Shown: positions 59,670-64,000 of the stretch, piece by piece
Layout of the letters: the number at the start of each line of letters is the position of its first letter
How positions within the stretch are numbered: position 1 is the first letter of the stretch
Assembly (NCBI GenBank): GCA_024867545.1
Contig: JANFNE010000050.1
Coordinates: forward strand, 124,001-188,000
Origin: Phytopythium helicoides
Taxonomy: Eukaryota > Oomycota > Peronosporomycetes > Pythiales > Pythiaceae
Length of the DNA: 64,000 bases
Direction: 5' to 3'
Program-made: the position numbers and the translations under genes
The notes under the pieces: generated by a model
Seen by the model: only the letters and a program-made list of their open reading frames with translations
Database searches by the model: none
Told to the model about the DNA's origin: nothing

Positions 59670-59900
59670 GAGTCAACCACACTTACCCGCGGAGTGAAGA
59701 TTTCCGCGCCGCGGTTCCCCTCGTGACCCAACTCTTCTTTTATCAGCGTGGGCACTGCCCATCCAGATCGTGACCGAGCGACACCCGCAAGCCGACGGAT
59801 ACATAACGTGAAGATTTCGACATCGGGGTAACCCCTCCGCCAGTAGGCACACGGGCGCGCATGAGATTGGCGACGTGGTCTGGTGATTCCAGATGCACGC
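59670..59900 (+). repeat. Dispersed repeat, copy R1
   Basis: Contains GGCACTGCCCATCCAGATCG, then GACGGATACATAACGTGA and GGGGTAACCCCTCCGCC. The same order occurs in reverse at 63525-63720 (R3) and, more diverged, in direct orientation at 60655-60800 (R2). Scraps of a shared peptide (RRGYP...) suggest an old transposon coding part. Confidence 0.65.
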
Positions 59901-60654
59901 TTCTCCATAGCTTATTGGGTGCGACGACTACTCCCGTGTGTGTATGTGAATGCTGACGCGGGAGGATCGGCCCATGACTCAAGTGTGTTTCGCGCCAGCA
60001 TGCTCGAGCTGCAAATCCCAGCCAATTACACGTACTCGCTGATGCATGGTACGCGCTGAGCGAGCGCGTGCTCACGCCATATCGCTGTGGCAGAGCGACC
60101 TCCGCGAGGATCGCCGAGAACGGCGAGGGGATCGCGACGGGAATGCTCTGAAGTGTGAAGACACCTCGAAGTTACCCAGATGACCCAGTTAAGTACGACT
60201 GGACGGCGATAGGACGGCGCATTTCTGAGTCTGGTTGGATTAGGCGATTTCGACTAGGGTCAGATTAGGTACTCATGCCTAGTTGGCGTGTACCACATCC
60301 AGGAGGTCACAGAGGATAGAGCCAGCGTAGGAGCGGCAGCAGGACGTGCAGTCAGCAGGGTAAATCAGTCGCGAATCTACTTTGGAGAGCTCAAGCCGTC
60401 TTCTTGGCCTACAAATCGCGTCTCAATTCAACCCACACCCAACAAGAGGGTGGAAGACAACGGTAAAGGACATTGGGATCCCTAGTGATCTACCTTTTGG
60501 GCGGCAAGGAACGACACCTGCCGCAACCCCTTTGGAGCGCTTCGACATCGCGGACGCCGAAGCCAGCTGCACCGCAGTAATCAACCGTCGCAGCGCGAGG
60601 AGTTTCCGCTGCTGCGACCCCCGCCTCGCTAAAGAACATCTCGACCACACACGC

Positions 60655-60800
60655 TTCTTCCTCCGTATCCGCGAGGATCGCGAATCGCCCACCGACGGGT
60701 ACACAACGTGACACCGTCCGCCAAACGGAGTAACCCCTCCGATAGTCGGTGTTAGGCGCGTGAGAGAGGTCGTGCGCCGATTTCGGCCAGCCACTTCTCC
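60655..60800 (+). repeat. Dispersed repeat, copy R2 (diverged)
   Basis: GACGGGTACACAACGTGA, then GGAGTAACCCCTCCGATAG and CACTTCTCCACATTGCAG, aligning with R1. Part of an open minus-strand frame (60490-60948, 152 residues) that I do not recognise. Confidence 0.55.
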
Positions 60801-61020
60801 ACATTGCAGCCTGCGATATCAGCTCCTCAAGCAGTCCAGCGATCCGAACAGGCTCCCACGAACCGCTGAGGAGTATCAATTGCACGAAAGGGCCAGAGAT
60901 TCTTCCTGGTTCGACGAGCTGCCGCCGTCGTCTGTGAACGAGCCGCAAGAGGTGCCATCGTCGAGGCGCGAGCCCGCCATGCTCGACACGGTCGAGCTGT
61001 GGCTGGAGACGGGGTTACAT
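60801..61020 (+). other. Unrecognised coding-like stretch
   Basis: A plus-strand frame reads LPRTAEEYQLHERARDSSWF and SVNEPQEVPSSRREPAMLDT before low-complexity repeats. The composition is protein-like, but there is no domain that I know and no clean start. It may be an exon of a broken gene. Confidence 0.2.
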
Positions 61021-61026
61021 GCACGA

Positions 61027-61087
61027 CGAGTTATTTTGAATCTCGGTCGAGTTATTTTGAATCCGGTCGAGTTATTTTAAGTCCGGA
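61027..61087. repeat. 20-21-nt tandem repeat, three copies
   Basis: Three units of CGAGTTATTTTGAATCYCGGT; the last is changed to TTTTAAGTCCGG. Confidence 0.9.
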
Positions 61088-61125
61088 TTCAAAAGAGAAG
61101 TGTGTTGCACACTACTGAGAAGTCA

Positions 61126-61320
61126 AGGTCCTGACGGATTTTTGCGGACACAGTATTTTGCTGCACATGCCCGGACAGCCACCCATGGCTGTCCCCAACC
61201 CTGATTGCCTGGTAGCGGGACTAACAGGCCAATCAGCGTTCTTCTTGTTGGGTGCAGCGCACGTGTCCATTGACGAGCGTCTACCACATTGCATATATTA
61301 GGTTTAGGAGGTCAGGACCT
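61126..61320. repeat. Possible 195-bp miniature inverted-repeat element
   Basis: Ends in perfect 10-nt inverted repeats AGGTCCTGAC/GTCAGGACCT and contains an inner hairpin GGACAGCC/GGCTGTCC. No target duplication was identified, so the ends may be fortuitous. Confidence 0.35.
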
Positions 61321-61534
61321 ACGCGCCAGCCTTGCGGGTCGCTAAACAGATAATTCAGTTCTCAGTTTTACCAGTCAACCGCTTCCTCCTTACACGCGCA
61401 CGTGTAAGCTTATAGCTGGGCAGCCCAGTTACGCGGGAGCTCCAGTCGGTCGATGGCTGCGTACCATATTTCATGAAACTCGGAGCTGTCCCGGTCCGCG
61501 GCACCACCATCCGAGCGGCACTCCAGCTACATCT

Positions 61535-62040
61535 CTAGCCGAGATCACGTCGCCTCTCGCCGGACCGTCTTCGGCCTAGTCTCGCGGAACTCAACCTCGC
61601 GCTCGTCTGGGAACACGCACCAATGAATGTCGGCGAGCGGCAGTTCCACGTGCATGAACTTGCACGCAAAGGCATGGTAGCTCTCCAGCACCGCTTCTCT
61701 CGCCTTGCCCTGCTCAAACTCACACACCACTCGTGAGCCTCCCACAGCTGCTTGAGTCCGCGCTTGAACACATTGCGCGCCGTGGCCAGCCAGCCTCTCT
61801 CAGCCAAAAGAGCGCGTACTCGCTCCACACACTCGGCGGTTCATCACCCACGGGGCACTCGAGCGCACGCTCAAACACACTGGTGGCGCGCCCGTACTGC
61901 CGCAGCTCGGCGTCCAGTCGTGCGTAGTGCACCCACAGCGACGCCACATCCAGCGCGATCTCGCACGCCACCATCAGCTGCGCGATGTGCGCGACGTCAC
62001 TTCCATCTCCAGCCGCTCCAAGCGTCAGCACCAGGCTTGA
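61535..62040 (-). pseudogene. HAT/TPR-like repeat protein fragment, frameshifted
   Basis: Joined over two frame changes, the minus strand reads SLWVHYARLDAELRQYGRAT, then SVFERALECPVGDEPPSVW, SEYALFWLREAGWLATARN, VFKRGLKQLWEAHEW and CEFEQGKAREAVLESYHAF. The W..YA..E....R....FERAL and FE...G....A rhythm is that of half-a-TPR repeats in RNA-processing factors. I cannot name the parent gene. The frame changes within 300 bp and the lack of the rest of the gene indicate a relic. Confidence 0.5.
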
Positions 62041-62632
62041 GTACTGCGGATAAGTGGCAAATAACCGACTGTGGGGGAGAATTGGATGCGACTCGCGTGG
62101 CCAGCCTTCCTTCCTAGGAAGCTCCTTCTAACCGGCAAGCCCTCTAAGGGACCGAGGACTCCGGCAGCGCCTTTGAGTCGCCTAGGCTGCCCTCATGGTT
62201 TCTTGCTGGGCGCCTGGCACTCCATGCTAATGAGAAACAAGCGTGTCATGCAGAGACAATCGCTCTCAGTTCATGTGCTTATATCGTAAGATACGACGTT
62301 GGAAACCAAGGGGTTATCGGTCGATGCAAGATCTGTCCCGGTACATACAAGAAATCCAAAATTACGCTAGCGGTCTTGAAAATTATAATTTTCTGCATAT
62401 GTATACTAAATCACAAGTCGCAGAGCGGTTGGATGACGGTTGCTTTTACTCATGTTTCATCAAGGTTCCTTCTCTCTGACCTTTCGACTGCAACTATACG
62501 AGACTTCCAGCTTACACTACAGTGTAGGGTGATTGTCACGCGTGGTGTTCTCTCACCACCACGAGAAATTTGCTACAATGAATACTTCCAGGAGCTGAAT
62601 GCTGGAGAACTACTGTTCTCATGTGAAGGCTG
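62041..62632. other. Unassigned region
   Basis: Short frames only; no recognisable feature. Confidence 0.3.
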
Positions 62633-63212
62633 TCATGAGACGCTATGCTCCAGCTCGAACTTGAGCATGTTCACAATCTTGATGGCTGTATTGACATCGC
62701 AGTTCCAGTAATTCGCAGTACATGGATGGTGCAGGCATCGAAGGACAGGATAGCACTGCTCCGTCACCAGTGGGATGTAGCGCCTACGCCGTATTGGCTT
62801 CTTCTCGTGCTTGTGCTGCTTTAGATATCCAAAATTCGCGTCGTAGGCAACACACGACAGCTTGTTGTGGCAGGGCGAGTAGAGCTTGCTCGTTCTAAGC
62901 TCATCCATGATAATGAGCTTCCCACGCTTTGCCAGGGCTCGATCCAACTCTTTCACCAGAACGGACACATGACCTCAGATTCCGTCGTGCTAGCACCAGT
63001 TTCCGTGAGCAACACAGATCTATTGGCTGGGTACTTGCACACACGCGGCAATTGATTGCGTCGATAGCTGTGCGAGCACAACGCATGCGGAAGAATCGCC
63101 ATTTTCGGAACGGCTTCTTCCAGAAGAAGCCCATCATAAATCTCGCGTGCCTCCAGAAGTACATCAATCGCTTCCGGGATCCCTCATAGCGGGATTTCTC
63201 GAAGGAAGACAT
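62633..63212 (-). pseudogene. Fanzor-like (eukaryotic TnpB relative) C-terminal part, broken
   Basis: The upstream segment (63212-63060) encodes PFRKWRFFRMRCARTAIDAI. After a frame change, 62968-62633 encodes SVLVKELDRALAKRGKLIIM, DELRTSKLYSPCHNKLS, then VLRCLHHPC and NYWNCDVNTAIKIVNML. The DE-RTS...C..C...C...C...WN-DVN-A order is the zinc ribbon plus last RuvC motif of Fanzor/TnpB nucleases, usually WNRDVNAA. One zinc-ribbon Cys is replaced (SKLYSPC) and Arg of WNRD is Cys. With the frame break and missing N-terminus, the copy is dead. Confidence 0.6.
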
Positions 63213-63524
63213 TTCAGTGGTGACAGCAGCGTACTCAGAATGCGTCCTTGGCTAACCCGATACTTGAAAAATCAGCAAAGTGTTGGTATTCACTGATGTG
63301 CACTTCAATGAAGTCTCGATCGACATTTCTTGCACCAGGGAGCTTGGTCCGCCAAACCCATGAGCACCTCTTCTACCTGACCGAACGCTGGCAAGCACAT
63401 TGAATAGGTGCACGAGCACGACCGTACGGCTCACTGACAGCAATACACAGATACCACGTGCCTGGGACGATACCAATCACTGTGAAGAAGCGCGTGTCTG
63501 GAATCACTAGAATACGTAGCCAAT
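63213..63524. other. Unassigned region between the Fanzor relic and repeat R3
   Basis: A minus-strand stretch reads DWLRILVIPDTRFFTVIGIV and ends soon after. It is not recognised; it could be the decayed upstream part of the neighbouring relic or of repeat R3. Confidence 0.25.
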
Positions 63525-63720
63525 CTCTCTCGCGCGCGTGTTTGCCGACTGACAGAGGGGTTACCCCAATGTCGATGTAGTGTTCACGTTGTGTACCCGT
63601 CGGCGCAGGTGACGCTCGGCCACGATCTGGATGGACAGTGCCCATGCTGATAAAGGAAGAAGGAGGCTGCGGCGTGAAAGTCTTGTGGTAGGATGAGGTG
63701 AAAAATTACCACGCTGAGCG
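63525..63720 (-). repeat. Dispersed repeat, copy R3 (inverted relative to R1)
   Basis: Reverse complement of R1 over about 190 bp, including the GGCACTG-CCATCCAGATCG and GGGGTAACCCCTC parts. R1 and R3 bracket about 3.6 kb that holds the HAT and Fanzor relics. Confidence 0.65.
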
Positions 63721-64000
63721 ACAGGACCACCGAGAGAACGTGCGACATGTTTGGAAGGCCAGAACTGGCACAACGGCGGCCTGATCGCGAAGATCATCAT
63801 CGGGAAATCCAAGATCGAGAACAATCTGGCAGTTGATCGTTGTACAAGAGTGAACACAGACAGCATTAACAAAACGGAAGCAGCGAACAGCCACAGCTGA
63901 TCGCAAACAACCTCAGATCTTTAATTCGACGCCTCGATCTCAGATTCTGCGCACGGATCTTCGGTTTTGATTCCCGATCCTCGATGTTATGCGAAGATCT
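63721..64000. other. Unassigned right end of window
   Basis: AT-richer sequence with repeated CGATCT/AGATCT-like strings near the end. No gene seen. Confidence 0.3.

Overview
The window looks like nuclear DNA of an oomycete (Stramenopila, probably Peronosporales/Pythiales). The evidence is: short introns of about 50-90 nt with GT-AG ends; a long intron-free 9.2 kb gene; bZIP factors whose basic-region Asn is replaced by Cys, a variant known from oomycetes; promoters with the oomycete initiator form CCATTCC; and a tannase/feruloyl-esterase family expansion. I cannot name the species. I saw no rRNA, tRNA, CRISPR or organellar genes.

Layout. (1) 1-8.9 kb: two copies of a block carrying a bZIP gene and an EF-hand/coiled-coil gene. 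In the left copy the bZIP gene is intact but cut by the window edge, and the EF-hand gene survives only as a scrap of its last exon. In the right copy both are intact. (2) 9.4-13.7 kb: a secreted/membrane mucin-like protein and a PKA-type kinase. (3) 14.4-20.2 kb: a tandem duplication of about 2.5 kb holding bZIP, broken bZIP, bZIP, broken bZIP. (4) 20.4-32.2 kb: an NVL/Rix7-type double AAA ATPase, facing tail-to-tail a 3066-residue protein with four six-transmembrane channel repeats, each followed by a cyclic-nucleotide-binding-like domain. (5) 32.5-45.8 kb: five secreted tannase-family genes in strictly alternating orientation. The first two are the arms of a 2.1 kb inverted repeat. (6) 46.9-54.4 kb: housekeeping genes CCZ1 (vacuolar fusion), MTHFR with an added coiled coil, and threonyl-tRNA synthetase. 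(7) 54.4-64 kb: transposon graveyard, with a SANT/Harbinger pair, a Merlin (IS1595-type) element with its terminal repeats and target duplication, a 14-bp-period repeat array, dispersed inverted repeats, a HAT-repeat gene relic and a Fanzor-like relic.

The window therefore alternates between conserved single-copy genes and young local duplications. The most unusual object is the four-repeat channel, which recalls the architecture of Nav/Cav channels but is built from CNG/EAG-like units with four different pore signatures. The tannase and bZIP clusters record recent duplication, inversion and apparent gene conversion. All introns were placed by eye from splice consensus and frame, so they need transcript support.
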